This document shows, in pieces, positions 13,363-22,372 of a DNA stretch of 22,547 nucleotides (positions are counted from its first letter, which is position 1; the number at the start of each line of letters is the position of its first letter). Source of the stretch: Mageeibacillus sp. UBA3781 (lineage in GTDB: Bacteria; Bacillota; Clostridia; Saccharofermentanales; Saccharofermentanaceae); contig DFFH01000140.1 of the NCBI GenBank assembly GCA_002368805.1, positions 24,043 through 46,589 of the forward strand, read 5' to 3'. The translations under genes were made by a program, and so were the position numbers. The notes under the pieces were generated by a model, which did not search any database, had not been told where the DNA came from, and was given only the letters and a program-made list of their open reading frames with translations.

Positions 13363-14373
13363 ATGGCTTTTTCAGAACTGATCGGACAAAATGAAGCAAA
13401 AAAGCGCCTCGGGGTGTCCCTTACCGGAGAACCGGGGCATGCTTTTTTATTGGTAGGACCTTCCGGTATCGGCAAGAAGACGCTTGGCAGAGAATTTGCC
13501 AAGGGACTTCTTTGCAGCCATCCGACAGAGAACGGCGCATGCGGATCCTGCCCGGGCTGCCATTATATGCAGGCGGGTACTCATCCGGACTATAAGGAAC
13601 TTCTGCTTCCCCAGGGGGAGAAGAACATCAAGGTCGCAGATGTCCGCTCGAAGATCCTGTCGGATGTCGGCATCATGTCCCAGATCGCGGAGCGGAAAGT
13701 CTATCTGATCGATGCGGACGGACTTGCGGAAGAGGGCCAGAATGCTCTTCTAAAGACACTCGAAGAACCGCCGAAACATGTCGTGTTTATCCTGACGGTT
13801 TCTGATGAGTCGAAACTCCTCCCGACGATATTAAGCAGAACGGTATCGATCCGTCTTCTCCCGAATACGGAAGAAGAAGTCAAGGAGGCGATCCTCCGAA
13901 GAAATCCGGATACGCTTCCCGAAGAGGCGCAACTGTTTGCGAGATTCTCCAATGGCGTGATCGGATATGCGCTGAACCTTTGCGAGAGTAACTGGCTGAT
14001 CAACGACTGGGAAGAGGTCACGGATCTGATCCTGCGGATGCCGGAGATATCGAGAACGGAGCTTCTGACGGAAGTATATTCCTTCTTTGATGAGGAAAAA
14101 GATCACTTCCGGGATATCCTTTCTCTCATGAGCATGGTCTATGATGAGATGGCGATCTGCGCGACTGACAGCAGTTCGGTCTGCTTGCATGGCGAAGAGA
14201 AAAAAGATAAGATGGTCACGGTGATCCGCAAGAACCATCTGGATGTGCAGAAGATCGGGAAGTGTAATGCGATCCTGACGACTGCCGCCAAGGCACATAA
14301 AGCGAATGGAAACTTTGAAATGATCGTATGCCGGATGCTTCTGGCATTGAAAAAGGAGAATATAAATGGCTAA
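13363..14373 (+). CDS. holB: DNA polymerase III delta' subunit
   Basis: 336 residues. Clamp-loader subunit. Walker A region G-P-S-G-I-G-K-K-T at 32-40, zinc-binding cysteines at 51, 60, 63 and 66 (C-G-S-C-P-G-C), L-E-E-P-P at 133-137 and L-S-R-T at 157-160 in place of the usual SRC. These fit the delta' type, which binds no or little nucleotide, rather than DnaX. It starts three bases after the darA stop and ends eight bases into ricT. Confidence 0.92.
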   Translation: MAFSELIGQNEAKKRLGVSLTGEPGHAFLLVGPSGIGKKTLGREFAKGLLCSHPTENGACGSCPGCHYMQAGTHPDYKELLLPQGEKNIKVADVRSKILSDVGIMSQIAERKVYLIDADGLAEEGQNALLKTLEEPPKHVVFILTVSDESKLLPTILSRTVSIRLLPNTEEEVKEAILRRNPDTLPEEAQLFARFSNGVIGYALNLCESNWLINDWEEVTDLILRMPEISRTELLTEVYSFFDEEKDHFRDILSLMSMVYDEMAICATDSSSVCLHGEEKKDKMVTVIRKNHLDVQKIGKCNAILTTAAKAHKANGNFEMIVCRMLLALKKENING

Positions 14374-15241
14374 AGTAGTTAATCTGCGATTCCATGACGC
14401 CGGAAAGCCCTACCGCTTTCTTGCAGGCGACTTAAAGCTCAAGGTCGGAGACGCAGTCATGGTGAATACGGCACTGGGACAGGATATCGCCTTTGTCGTA
14501 GATGAACCCTTTGATCTTCCCGAGGAAAAAGTCGATGAGACGATCCTTCCGGTGCTCCGCTATGCAAATGAGAAAGAGATGGAGCACTACCATGAGAAGA
14601 AAGAAAGAGAGAAGAGTGCTTTTTACAAATGCCTCGAACTTATCGAGAAAAGAGAGCTCCCGATGACGCTCGTAGAGGCGGTCTATTCCTTTGACGGAAG
14701 AAAACTCACCTTCTACTTCACGGCCGATAAACGCGTCGATTTCCGTGAACTTGTAAAAGACCTGACTTCGTGCTTTAGAACACGTATCGAACTTCGGCAG
14801 ATCGGCTCGCGTGAGCAGGCGAAGATGGTCGGAGGCCTCGGCATCTGCGGAAGAGAGCTCTGCTGCTGCTCTTATCTCGACCAGTTTCTGCCGGTCACGA
14901 TCCGTATGGCGAAGGACCAGGGCCTGTCCATGAATCCGACGAAACTTACCGGTACCTGCGGACGTCTGATGTGCTGCCTTTCCTACGAGCAGGCGGCTTA
15001 CGAGGATGCGAATAAGCGCGTACCGAAGGTCGGAAAGAAAGTGAAGACTCCGGATGGAGTCGGTGTCGTTATTTACTCGGATCTCCTGAAGGAGAAAGTG
15101 ACGGTGCGCTTCGAGAAAGAAGAAGAAACGGAGATGCAGATCTACGATGCTGCCGATGTGTCTCTTCTGAATCCGCCGCAGCCGCAGTGCAAACAGGACT
15201 GCCCGAGAAAGAAGCAGCAGCCTGAAAAACGGGAAGAATGA
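14366..15241 (+). CDS. ricT: RicT/YaaT-type PSP1-domain protein
   Basis: 291 residues. In Bacillus this protein forms the RicA-RicF-RicT complex, which carries iron-sulfur clusters and acts with RNase Y in mRNA maturation. The PSP1 core is clear: G-L-G-I-C-G-R-E-L-C-C-C-S-Y with cysteines at 161 and 166-168, and G-T-C-G-R-L-M-C-C-L-S-Y with cysteines at 198, 203 and 204. Two more cysteines occur in the tail (C-K-Q-D-C-P, 275 and 279), followed by a basic end. RicA and RicF are not encoded in the window. It overlaps holB by eight bases. No terminator hairpin follows. Confidence 0.92.
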   Translation: MAKVVNLRFHDAGKPYRFLAGDLKLKVGDAVMVNTALGQDIAFVVDEPFDLPEEKVDETILPVLRYANEKEMEHYHEKKEREKSAFYKCLELIEKRELPMTLVEAVYSFDGRKLTFYFTADKRVDFRELVKDLTSCFRTRIELRQIGSREQAKMVGGLGICGRELCCCSYLDQFLPVTIRMAKDQGLSMNPTKLTGTCGRLMCCLSYEQAAYEDANKRVPKVGKKVKTPDGVGVVIYSDLLKEKVTVRFEKEEETEMQIYDAADVSLLNPPQPQCKQDCPRKKQQPEKREE

Positions 15242-15284
15242 GTATTTGACATTTTAGACACCTTTATTTTTTACATTTTCTTAA

Positions 15285-15313
15285 TTTACAAAATCAAAAA
15301 AGTAGTGTTTAAT
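15285..15313 (+). promoter_or_regulatory. Promoter of the ferredoxin gene
   Basis: TTTACA at 15285-15290 and TTTAAT at 15308-15313 with a 17-base spacer in an AT-rich gap. A second -35-like TTGACA at 15246-15251 lacks a good partner. The ribosome site AAAGGAGG lies before the ATG at 15348. Confidence 0.6.
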
Positions 15314-15347
15314 GAAGTCGTAGACCAGATAAAGGAGGATAAATAAT

Positions 15348-15518
15348 ATGGCATATGTAATTTCTGATGCATGTCTGTCTTGCGGTACCTGTGAGGGTGA
15401 GTGCCCGGTAGGTGCTATTTCTCAGGGCGATGGCAAGTATGAGATCAATGCGGACCTCTGTCTTGAGTGTGGTTCTTGCGAGGCTGCTTGCCCGGCTGGC
15501 GCTATTTCTCAGGGCTGA
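15348..15518 (+). CDS. 2[4Fe-4S] clostridial-type ferredoxin
   Basis: 56 residues. Low-potential electron carrier of anaerobes. Two CxxCxxCxxxCP motifs: Cys9, 12, 15, 19 and Cys38, 41, 44, 48. The two halves are an internal duplication and both end in G-A-I-S-Q-G, encoded by an identical 15-base stretch at 15414-15428 and 15501-15515. The AAAGGAGG ribosome site seven bases or so before the ATG is near ideal and codons lean to GGT, TCT and TGC, unlike the neighbours, suggesting high expression. The gene has its own promoter and terminator and sits where yabA is found in Bacillus. Its electron partner is unknown; proximity to ricT may be chance. Confidence 0.96.
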   Translation: MAYVISDACLSCGTCEGECPVGAISQGDGKYEINADLCLECGSCEAACPAGAISQG

Positions 15519-15544
15519 TCGTGCAATAATAACGTAAAGCAGAG

Positions 15545-15579
15545 GGATCTGATCCCCTTTTGGGGAGCAGATCCTTTTT
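15545..15579 (+). terminator. Intrinsic terminator after ferredoxin
   Basis: Stem GGATCTGATCCCC pairs with GGGGAGCAGATCC with one mismatch and a TTTT loop, followed by TTTTT. Outer bases ACGTAAA (15532-15538) and TTTACGT (15577-15583) can extend the pairing. Confidence 0.9.
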
Positions 15580-15600
15580 ACGTGATAAGGAGATTTTCTT

Positions 15601-16377
15601 TTGGAATTTGACGAAAGAACAGAGACGATGGAGGATCTGGGGCGTAACGGCGCCCGGCTGATCCAGAGCAGAAACGGTTTCCGGTTTGGCGAGGATACCG
15701 TGCTTCTGGCATGGTTCGTCTCTGAAAATCTCCGCATCCGCCAGTCGAGACCGGTAAGGGTACTCGAACTCGGGACGAACTGCGGCGCAGGCTCGATCCT
15801 TCTTGCGGCCAGAAGATCTGATCTTCGGATCGACGGAGTGGAGCGCCAGAAGGAAGCGGCGGAGATATTCCGGAGAAACATCGGACTCAATGCTTACACG
15901 GACCGCATGCGAGGCTTTTGCGCAGATCTCCGTGATCTTCCATCACCTGAGATCCCGGGAAATATCTACGATGCCGTCTTTATGAATCCTCCGTACAGAA
16001 AAGCGGAAGAAGGACCGGTCACTTCGGAAGATGCCCATAGCAGAGAACTTCTCGAGGCCCGGTTTGCGATGCACGGCTCGGTGGAAGATTTCCTTTCCTG
16101 CGGAAAGAAGATGCTCGCGTCCGGCGGAGACCTCTTTCTTGTTGACCGTGCCAAGGACTTTTCACAGGTCATGAAGACCTGTCTTGACCTGAATCTGATT
16201 CCTAAGAGGATCACCTTCGTTCATCCATATGCAGAAAAAGAGGCAACTCTCTTTCTGCTGTCTGCCAAAAAGGGAGGAAAGATGACGGGAACCGTCATCA
16301 CGCCGCCCCTGATCCTTCGGGATGATAAACGTGAATACACCCCTCAGCTGAAAAGAATTTATAGTGAGGATAACTGA
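15601..16377 (+). CDS. trmN6: tRNA1(Val) adenine-37 N6-methyltransferase-like (YabB/TrmN6)
   Basis: 258 residues. S-adenosylmethionine-dependent methyltransferase: motif I V-L-E-L-G-T-N-C-G-A-G at 54-64 and N-P-P-Y at 129-132, the signature of amino-group methylation of adenine. The N-terminus E-D-L-G-R-N-G-A-R-L-I-Q and the late F-V-H-P-Y block are typical of the YabB/TrmN6 group. The start is a TTG at 15601, chosen because AAGGAG at 15587-15592 is correctly spaced (eight bases); an ATG at 15628 would cut into the conserved N-terminus region and lacks a ribosome site. The gene has the conserved position between the ricT region and rsmI. The exact tRNA substrate is inferred. Confidence 0.88.
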   Translation: MEFDERTETMEDLGRNGARLIQSRNGFRFGEDTVLLAWFVSENLRIRQSRPVRVLELGTNCGAGSILLAARRSDLRIDGVERQKEAAEIFRRNIGLNAYTDRMRGFCADLRDLPSPEIPGNIYDAVFMNPPYRKAEEGPVTSEDAHSRELLEARFAMHGSVEDFLSCGKKMLASGGDLFLVDRAKDFSQVMKTCLDLNLIPKRITFVHPYAEKEATLFLLSAKKGGKMTGTVITPPLILRDDKREYTPQLKRIYSEDN

Positions 16378-16380
16378 TAT

Positions 16381-17211
16381 ATGCTGTACTTAGTGGGAAC
16401 ACCGATCGGAAATATGCAGGACCTTTCGCCCCGTGCGATCGAGGTCTTATCCCATGTGGATCTTGTCGCTTGCGAAGATACCAGAAGAACAGGACTTCTT
16501 CTTGCGCATTTTGGTATCTCGGCAAAGCTTGTGAGCTACCATGAACATAACAAGGCATCTTCCGGAAGCAAACTTATCGCCCGTCTCAAGGAAGGAGCCC
16601 AGATCGCTTTGGTTTCTGATGCAGGCATGCCGAGCATCTCCGACCCCGGTGAGGATCTGGTCAAGCTTTGTATCGAAGAAGGCATAGAGGTCACGGCAGT
16701 TCCCGGACCGGTCGCAGGTATTACAGCGCTAGTGCTTTCCGGTATGGATACGCGTCACTACTATTTCGAAGGATTTCTTCCCGTGGAGACCAAAGAGAGA
16801 AAAGAGCGTCTTTCCGTGGTTGCGGAAACTTCCGTCACCACGATACTGTACGAGGCGCCGCATCGTCTTCTAAAGACGCTTTCCGACCTTTCCGCGGCGG
16901 GAATGGGAGAGAGAAGGATCTCCGCCTGCCGGGAACTGACGAAAAAATACGAAGAGGTCATCCGCGGCACGGTAGAGGAAGTGACCGCTCATTTTGAAGA
17001 GGTCCCGCCGAAGGGAGAATTTGTTCTCGTTTTGGAAGGAGCCCCGAAAAATGATGCGAAAAGGAAGCTTTCTCCCGAAGAACGCCGAAATGTCATTTTA
17101 GATTTAGAAAGTAAGGGATTATCTACTAAAGATATAGCAAAAACACTCGCTTTGGAGTGGGGAGAAAGCAAAAAGGCTCTATACGATGAGGTCCTTGAAA
17201 TGATAAAATAA
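16381..17211 (+). CDS. rsmI: 16S rRNA 2'-O-methyltransferase RsmI (C1402)
   Basis: 276 residues. Tetrapyrrole-methylase fold enzyme that methylates the 2'-OH of C1402 in 16S rRNA. Motifs: L-V-G-T-P-I-G-N at 4-11, C-E-D-T-R at 31-35, S-D-A-G-M-P-S-I-S-D-P-G at 79-90, V-P-G-P at 107-110, and F-E-G-F-L-P at 129-134. The C-terminal 45 residues (S-P-E-E-R-R and T-K-D-I-A-K-T-L-A) form the small accessory helical domain seen in this family. It starts three bases after trmN6. The next gene follows by 31 bases on the same strand. Confidence 0.96.
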   Translation: MLYLVGTPIGNMQDLSPRAIEVLSHVDLVACEDTRRTGLLLAHFGISAKLVSYHEHNKASSGSKLIARLKEGAQIALVSDAGMPSISDPGEDLVKLCIEEGIEVTAVPGPVAGITALVLSGMDTRHYYFEGFLPVETKERKERLSVVAETSVTTILYEAPHRLLKTLSDLSAAGMGERRISACRELTKKYEEVIRGTVEEVTAHFEEVPPKGEFVLVLEGAPKNDAKRKLSPEERRNVILDLESKGLSTKDIAKTLALEWGESKKALYDEVLEMIK

Positions 17212-17242
17212 TATGGATAGTCTAGTTTAGGGGAGAATTTAG

Positions 17243-19762
17243 ATGGTCGCCGACGATTCCGGTTTTGTATCAGCATTATATGACTCGACGATCAGTCTTG
17301 ATCCGCAGCTTCTGGCGCAGGCTGACAGCCTTCTGGAAAATGTGGCGATGTGTACATTTGTCGTCTTCCCGAAAGAAAAAAGACTTTTCTTCTCCAAAGG
17401 TATGACAGAGTATCTCGGCCCTGTGGCTGCTGAGGATATGCTTTTGGATAATTTCCTGGAATTTACGGATCCGGACGAACAGAGAAATCTGAAAGTCCGA
17501 TATGAGGAAGGCTTCTATGATCTGGCAGCAGATAATCATAAAGTCGTTTCTTTCGAGCATAATATCATTTCCCATACTGGACACCTGTATCATGTACGTG
17601 TAACGATGCAGGCGGTGAAGAAAGAGAATCACCTCCTGATCTTCGGCATGATGGAAGACTATACCAGCAGCTTTGGCGAGATCGTATATGAGAAGCTCCT
17701 GTCCGATTCGATCGACGGATACGTTTTCTGTTATGAAAGTGAGACCGACCATGTACGGTTTAATTCCTCGCTGGCAAATCTTCTGGACTTCCCGACGCAT
17801 GAACTGCATCACGCGACAAAGGAGATCGGCAATCTCGTAAACCCGGAAGACTATTCCGCATTTGTTTCGATCATGCAGAATGATAAGGAAAAGAAAGACA
17901 GATTCGGTCTGGATTTCCGTATCCTTTCTCCGGTCCAGGGAGAGGTCTGGGTGCACTCCTGTGGAGTCTTTGACTTTACATCTCCGGACCAGAAACACTA
18001 TAAGATCGGTATCCTCGTTGATGTTACCGATAAGAAAAAGACGAACTCCCTACAGAGACTCATCATCGACGGCTCCGAAGCGATCACTTTTACCGCTGAT
18101 ATGAAGCGCGGTATCATCGAATTTTCTCCGAACCTGAAAGATGCTTTCCCGGATATGGATCTTACCTATTCCGGCGACATCATCCACAGAATGGCGGAGG
18201 AAGTTATTGAAGACGACAGAAAACGTTTTATCGAGACATTTACCTATCTCGTGGATGAAGAGAGAGATACCTTCTCCATCGAGTTCCGTGTATGGGGGAA
18301 TGACGATCAGATCAGATGGCTCGCCAGCCGTGGAAAGACAGTCTATGACAGCAGTAAGCAGGCGCTTGTCATCATCGGTACGATCTTCGATCTTACTTCC
18401 ATGAATGAGATGCGTGAGAATGTGGAGAAGAACTCTTCACGTAATTCCCTGACCGGACTTCTGGCACGTGACCGTCTCATCTCGGATCTTGATGAGATGA
18501 TCCATAACAGAGACGTCCTGTCTGCGGCGATCGTACTGATCGACATCAAGGATTTCCATGTATTTAATGACCGTTACGGAAGAGAGTCCGGTGACAGGCT
18601 TCTTGTCACCATTGCGAAGAAACTCCGTGAGAGCAGCCCGAAGGATAGTGAACTCTATCATATCAATGTGGATACTTTCTGCCTTCTGTGGAAGAATGCG
18701 ACACGTGTCCAGGTGGAAAACCACATGAAAGCTATAAAGGAAGAGATGAATGAACCGCTGGTCGTGGATAGAAGTACGATGTATGTCTCTTTCTCGATGA
18801 GTGCGGCGATCTTCCCGTCATGCGGAAATGTCGCGGAAGAACTCCTTGTGAACGCGGAGATCACACTGCATAAGGTCAAGCAGGATCCCCGTCTTACTTA
18901 TTCGATCTATACCCCTCAGTTCAAGGTGGAGCTGAAAGAGAGACTGGACTTCGAGTTCCAGATCAGTAAATCTGTCCGTGAAGGCAACCAGAACTTCCTT
19001 CTTTATTTCCAGCCGCTGGTCGATGCCAGATCAGAGCGCCTCGTCGGCTGTGAAGCGCTTTTACGATGGAGATCCCCGCAGGGAAATCTCATCTCTCCGG
19101 AGAAAGTAATTGCCGCCGTCTATGCCACCGGTCAGATGAATGTCGTCGGTGACTGGATCCTGCGGACAGCGATCAAGCAGTGCAAGACATGGATCGATTC
19201 CGGTGTATCCGATGACTTCTATGTGCATATCAATGTTACCGCTGAAGACATGGCGAGGATCGATTTTGCAGACTATGTCATCCAGCTTCTTTCCGAGTAT
19301 GGACTCCAGCCGAAGAATATTCTTCTGGAGATCACAGAGACGACGCTCATGAAGAACCTGGCGATCTGCCGTCAGAACATGATCAAGCTCAGATCGAACG
19401 GTATCCGCATCGCTCTCGATGACTTCGGTACCGGTTATTCCTCCTTTAACTACCTTCGCGAATTCCCGGTAGATGAGATCAAGATCGACCGTGCGTTTGT
19501 CGATCAGGATGACCGTTTCAATACATCATTCATCTCCGCTATCGTTCTCCTCACGAGAACCATCGGCATGACCGTATGTGTCGAAGGTATCGAGACCGCG
19601 CAGAAAGCATCACGTATCCGCGCGCTGGGCGTCGATATCTTCCAGGGTTTCTATTTTGCAAAACCACTCTCCCCGGAAGACTTCGAGAAGAAGTACTTCT
19701 CCGGAGCCAAGTTCCGCGCATCGAAAGAAGAAGTGCAGGAGAGGACCCGAAGAGGCGAGTAA
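17243..19762 (+). CDS. PAS-PAS-PAS-GGDEF(degenerate)-EAL c-di-GMP phosphodiesterase
   Basis: 839 residues without membrane helices, so cytoplasmic. Three PAS-like sensor segments cover about 35-140, 150-265 and 275-385. A GGDEF-type domain spans about 400-550 (N-S-L-T-G-L-L-A-R-D at its start), but the catalytic GGDEF pentapeptide reads I-N-V-D-T at 474-478, so cyclase activity is not expected. The EAL domain (about 565-815) is intact: E-A-L-L-R at 604-608, N-V-T at 664-666, E-I-T-E-T at 696-700, D-D-F-G-T-G-Y at 726-732, K-I-D at 747-749, E-G-I-E-T at 781-785 and Q-G-F-Y-F-A-K-P at 801-808. It should hydrolyse c-di-GMP to pGpG. A degenerate GGDEF that still binds GTP activates EAL in some proteins. 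GGGGAG precedes the ATG. Possibly co-transcribed with rsmI. Confidence 0.92.
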   Translation: MVADDSGFVSALYDSTISLDPQLLAQADSLLENVAMCTFVVFPKEKRLFFSKGMTEYLGPVAAEDMLLDNFLEFTDPDEQRNLKVRYEEGFYDLAADNHKVVSFEHNIISHTGHLYHVRVTMQAVKKENHLLIFGMMEDYTSSFGEIVYEKLLSDSIDGYVFCYESETDHVRFNSSLANLLDFPTHELHHATKEIGNLVNPEDYSAFVSIMQNDKEKKDRFGLDFRILSPVQGEVWVHSCGVFDFTSPDQKHYKIGILVDVTDKKKTNSLQRLIIDGSEAITFTADMKRGIIEFSPNLKDAFPDMDLTYSGDIIHRMAEEVIEDDRKRFIETFTYLVDEERDTFSIEFRVWGNDDQIRWLASRGKTVYDSSKQALVIIGTIFDLTSMNEMRENVEKNSSRNSLTGLLARDRLISDLDEMIHNRDVLSAAIVLIDIKDFHVFNDRYGRESGDRLLVTIAKKLRESSPKDSELYHINVDTFCLLWKNATRVQVENHMKAIKEEMNEPLVVDRSTMYVSFSMSAAIFPSCGNVAEELLVNAEITLHKVKQDPRLTYSIYTPQFKVELKERLDFEFQISKSVREGNQNFLLYFQPLVDARSERLVGCEALLRWRSPQGNLISPEKVIAAVYATGQMNVVGDWILRTAIKQCKTWIDSGVSDDFYVHINVTAEDMARIDFADYVIQLLSEYGLQPKNILLEITETTLMKNLAICRQNMIKLRSNGIRIALDDFGTGYSSFNYLREFPVDEIKIDRAFVDQDDRFNTSFISAIVLLTRTIGMTVCVEGIETAQKASRIRALGVDIFQGFYFAKPLSPEDFEKKYFSGAKFRASKEEVQERTRRGE

Positions 19763-19777
19763 ATCCCGGAAAACAGC

Positions 19778-19837
19778 AAAAGTCGCTGTTCACGTTACTT
19801 TTTCAAGTGATTTGAGCGACGTTTGCAGCGACTTTTT
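19778..19837. terminator. Bidirectional terminator between EAL gene and leuS
   Basis: AAAAGTCGCTG (19778-19788) pairs perfectly with CAGCGACTTTT (19826-19836) across a 37-base loop, with T runs on both strands. The loop holds an extra AGCGAC (19815-19820) that can pair with the same 5' arm, giving a shorter alternative stem. Confidence 0.75.
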
Positions 19838-19857
19838 GTTTTAGAAGTTACTATTGA

Positions 19858-22332
19858 TTACTTTGCAACGATGTTAGCAAGTCTTCCCTTAACGTAGATG
19901 AACTTCACGATATTTCTTCCGGCAAGTGCAGATTCGAAATGGCTGTCTTCTTTAACCACCTTTTCAACATCATCCTGTGTGGCATCCGGTGCGATATTGA
20001 CCTTATACTTCACCTGACCGTTGATCTGGACAGCGATCTCGATCGTATCCTTGACGAGCTTGCTCTCATCGCATTTCGGCCATTCCTGGTTGAAGATCGA
20101 GTATTCATTACCCATTCTCTCCCAGAGCTCTTCAGTAAAGTGAGGAGCGTACGGAGCATACAGCAGAAGGAATGTCTCTACGGTAGATCTTAAGAGAGCA
20201 TTGTTCTTATTGGCTGCACCCTGATACTTCCCGATCGCATTCAGAAGCTCCATCAGACGGGCGATGGAAGTATTGAACTGGAATCTTTCGGTATCTGTCG
20301 TTACTGCCTTGATGGTGTAGTTCAGACTGTAAAGGAGAGCCTTATCTTCTTCGGAAAGATTCTCCGGAAGTGCCTGACCTTTAGCGATTCCGCATACGTC
20401 TTCAACGAGACGGTCGATACGGCCGGTGAACTTTACGATGGCCTGAAGTCCGCTCTCGCTCCATGGACCACCCTCTGTATATGCGAAACCGAATGCCAGG
20501 TATGTTCTGAATACATCAGAACCATACTTCTGGATGTACGGATCCGGTGCGACTGTATTTCCTCTAGACTTACTCATTCTGTTTCCGTCAGGTCCAAGGA
20601 TAATGCCCTGGTGAACGAGAGAGGTGAACGGCTCGTCAAAATCGAGGTAACCCATATCACGGAGAGCCTTACAGAAGAAACGTGTGTAGAGAAGATGCAT
20701 CGCTGCATGCTCCGGACCGCCGACATACTTATCGACCGGGCACATCTTATCGATGAGCTCTCTGTTGAAAGGCTCTTTATCGTTCTTGTTATCCGGGTAG
20801 CGGAGCTGATACCAGGAAGAGTCAACGAAGGTATCCATGGTATCCGGATCACGCTTGGCGGGAGCGCCGCACTTCGGACAGGTCGTGTTCATGAACTCAG
20901 CACACTTTGCCAGCGGGGATTCTCCATCCGGACGGAATTCTACGTCGTAGGGGAGAAGTACCGGGAGCTGATCATCCGGTACCGGAACGACACCGCACTT
21001 CTCGCAGTGAACGACCGGGATCGGTGTGCCCCAGTAACGCTGGCGGGAGATCAGCCAGTCACGGAGACGGTAGTTGATCTTTCTTTCTGCCATGCCCTGC
21101 GGCTGGAGTTTCTCGATGATCGCGTCGATCGCGGTCTTGAAGTTCAGACCGTCAAACTCACCGGAATTTACCAGTACGCCTTTTTCAATGAACGGAAGTT
21201 CATCCTCGGCATCCGGAGCAGATGCGATTACTCTCTGGATCGGGAGATCGAATTTCTTTGCAAACTCGTAGTCTCTCTCATCGTGAGCAGGCACCGCCAT
21301 AACCACACCGGTACCGTAGGTTGCGATAACATAATCGGAAGCCCAGATCGGTACTTTCTTTCCGGTGATCGGGTGGATCGCATAAGATCCTGTGAAGACA
21401 CCGGTCTTCTCACGGGTGGTGGACATTCTGTCGATATCGGAAGCTTTCTTGGTGAAAGCCTGATACTCTTCCACTTTCTCACGGCATTCATCCGTCGTGA
21501 GCAGTGTGCAGAGCGGAGACTCCGGAGCAACAACGACGTAGGAAACACCCATCAGGGTATCGGCACGTGTGGTGAATACGGACAGCTTCAGATCGGAACC
21601 GTCTTCGTCCTTTAAGCGTTCGCCGTTCTTCTCGCAGAGGAAGGAGATCTGAGTACCTTCAGATCTGCCGATCCAGTTGGTCTGGATCTTCTTGGTCTTT
21701 TCCGGCCAGTCGAGCTGCGGCAGGCAGTCGAGAAGTTCCTGAGCATAAGCCGTGATCTTGAAGAACCACTGTGTCATGTTCTTATGCTCGACCTCAGTGT
21801 GGCAGCGCTCACATGCGCCGTCGATGACCTGCTCGTTAGCAAGAACGGTATTACACTGCGGGCACCAGTTGACCGGTGCATTCTTTCTGTAGGCCAGACC
21901 CTTCTCGAGAAGTCTTAAGAAGATCCACTGGTTCCACTTGTAGTATTCCGGCTTACATGTCGCGATCTCGTAATCCCAGTCGTAGGTTGCGCCCATGTTC
22001 TTGAGCTGCTGCTCCATGATCTCGATATTATGAAGTGTACTGTCCTTCGGGTGGATACCGGTCTTGATGGCGTAGTTTTCCGCCGGAAGACCGAAAGAGT
22101 CAAATCCCATCGGATGGAATACGTTATAGCCCTGCATTCTCTTCATACGGGACCAGGAGTCCGTAAGAGAATAGTTGTACCAGTGACCGAGGTGAAGGTT
22201 TGCCGCGGACGGGTAGGAGAACATCTCCAGTACGTATAGTTTTTCACCCTTTTTATTCGGGTCATATTTGTAAAGCTTGGTTTCTTCCCATTTCTTTTGC
22301 CATTTACGATCGACATCGGTTGAATAAGCCAT
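19858..22332 (-). CDS. leuS: Leucyl-tRNA synthetase
   Basis: 824 residues, usual for bacterial LeuRS. Class Ia signatures: H-L-G-H at 47-50 and R-M-S-K-S at about 585. Also visible are zinc-type cysteine pairs C-P-Q-C and C-E-R-C, further C-E-K-C and C-P-K-C pairs, the CP1 editing domain with a T-T-R-A-D-T-L-M-G-V-S-Y block (hydrolysis of mischarged tRNA) and a Y-G-T-G-V-V-M-A-V-P-A-H-D-E-R-D block with the editing aspartate, and the C-terminal anticodon-binding helices. The ATG at 22332 has GAGAGGT about nine bases upstream. The predicted promoter lies only 41 bases upstream of the start, so there is no room for a T-box leader in that transcript. Confidence 0.97.
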   Translation of the reverse strand: MAYSTDVDRKWQKKWEETKLYKYDPNKKGEKLYVLEMFSYPSAANLHLGHWYNYSLTDSWSRMKRMQGYNVFHPMGFDSFGLPAENYAIKTGIHPKDSTLHNIEIMEQQLKNMGATYDWDYEIATCKPEYYKWNQWIFLRLLEKGLAYRKNAPVNWCPQCNTVLANEQVIDGACERCHTEVEHKNMTQWFFKITAYAQELLDCLPQLDWPEKTKKIQTNWIGRSEGTQISFLCEKNGERLKDEDGSDLKLSVFTTRADTLMGVSYVVVAPESPLCTLLTTDECREKVEEYQAFTKKASDIDRMSTTREKTGVFTGSYAIHPITGKKVPIWASDYVIATYGTGVVMAVPAHDERDYEFAKKFDLPIQRVIASAPDAEDELPFIEKGVLVNSGEFDGLNFKTAIDAIIEKLQPQGMAERKINYRLRDWLISRQRYWGTPIPVVHCEKCGVVPVPDDQLPVLLPYDVEFRPDGESPLAKCAEFMNTTCPKCGAPAKRDPDTMDTFVDSSWYQLRYPDNKNDKEPFNRELIDKMCPVDKYVGGPEHAAMHLLYTRFFCKALRDMGYLDFDEPFTSLVHQGIILGPDGNRMSKSRGNTVAPDPYIQKYGSDVFRTYLAFGFAYTEGGPWSESGLQAIVKFTGRIDRLVEDVCGIAKGQALPENLSEEDKALLYSLNYTIKAVTTDTERFQFNTSIARLMELLNAIGKYQGAANKNNALLRSTVETFLLLYAPYAPHFTEELWERMGNEYSIFNQEWPKCDESKLVKDTIEIAVQINGQVKYKVNIAPDATQDDVEKVVKEDSHFESALAGRNIVKFIYVKGRLANIVAK

Positions 22333-22372
22333 CGTTTTCTACCTCTCTTTATATAGAAACTTACGAAACACC

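Noticed and set aside
20611..21615. A 334-codon open frame on the plus strand inside leuS
   Set aside because: Antisense to the strongly conserved leuS; no recognisable domain or ribosome site.
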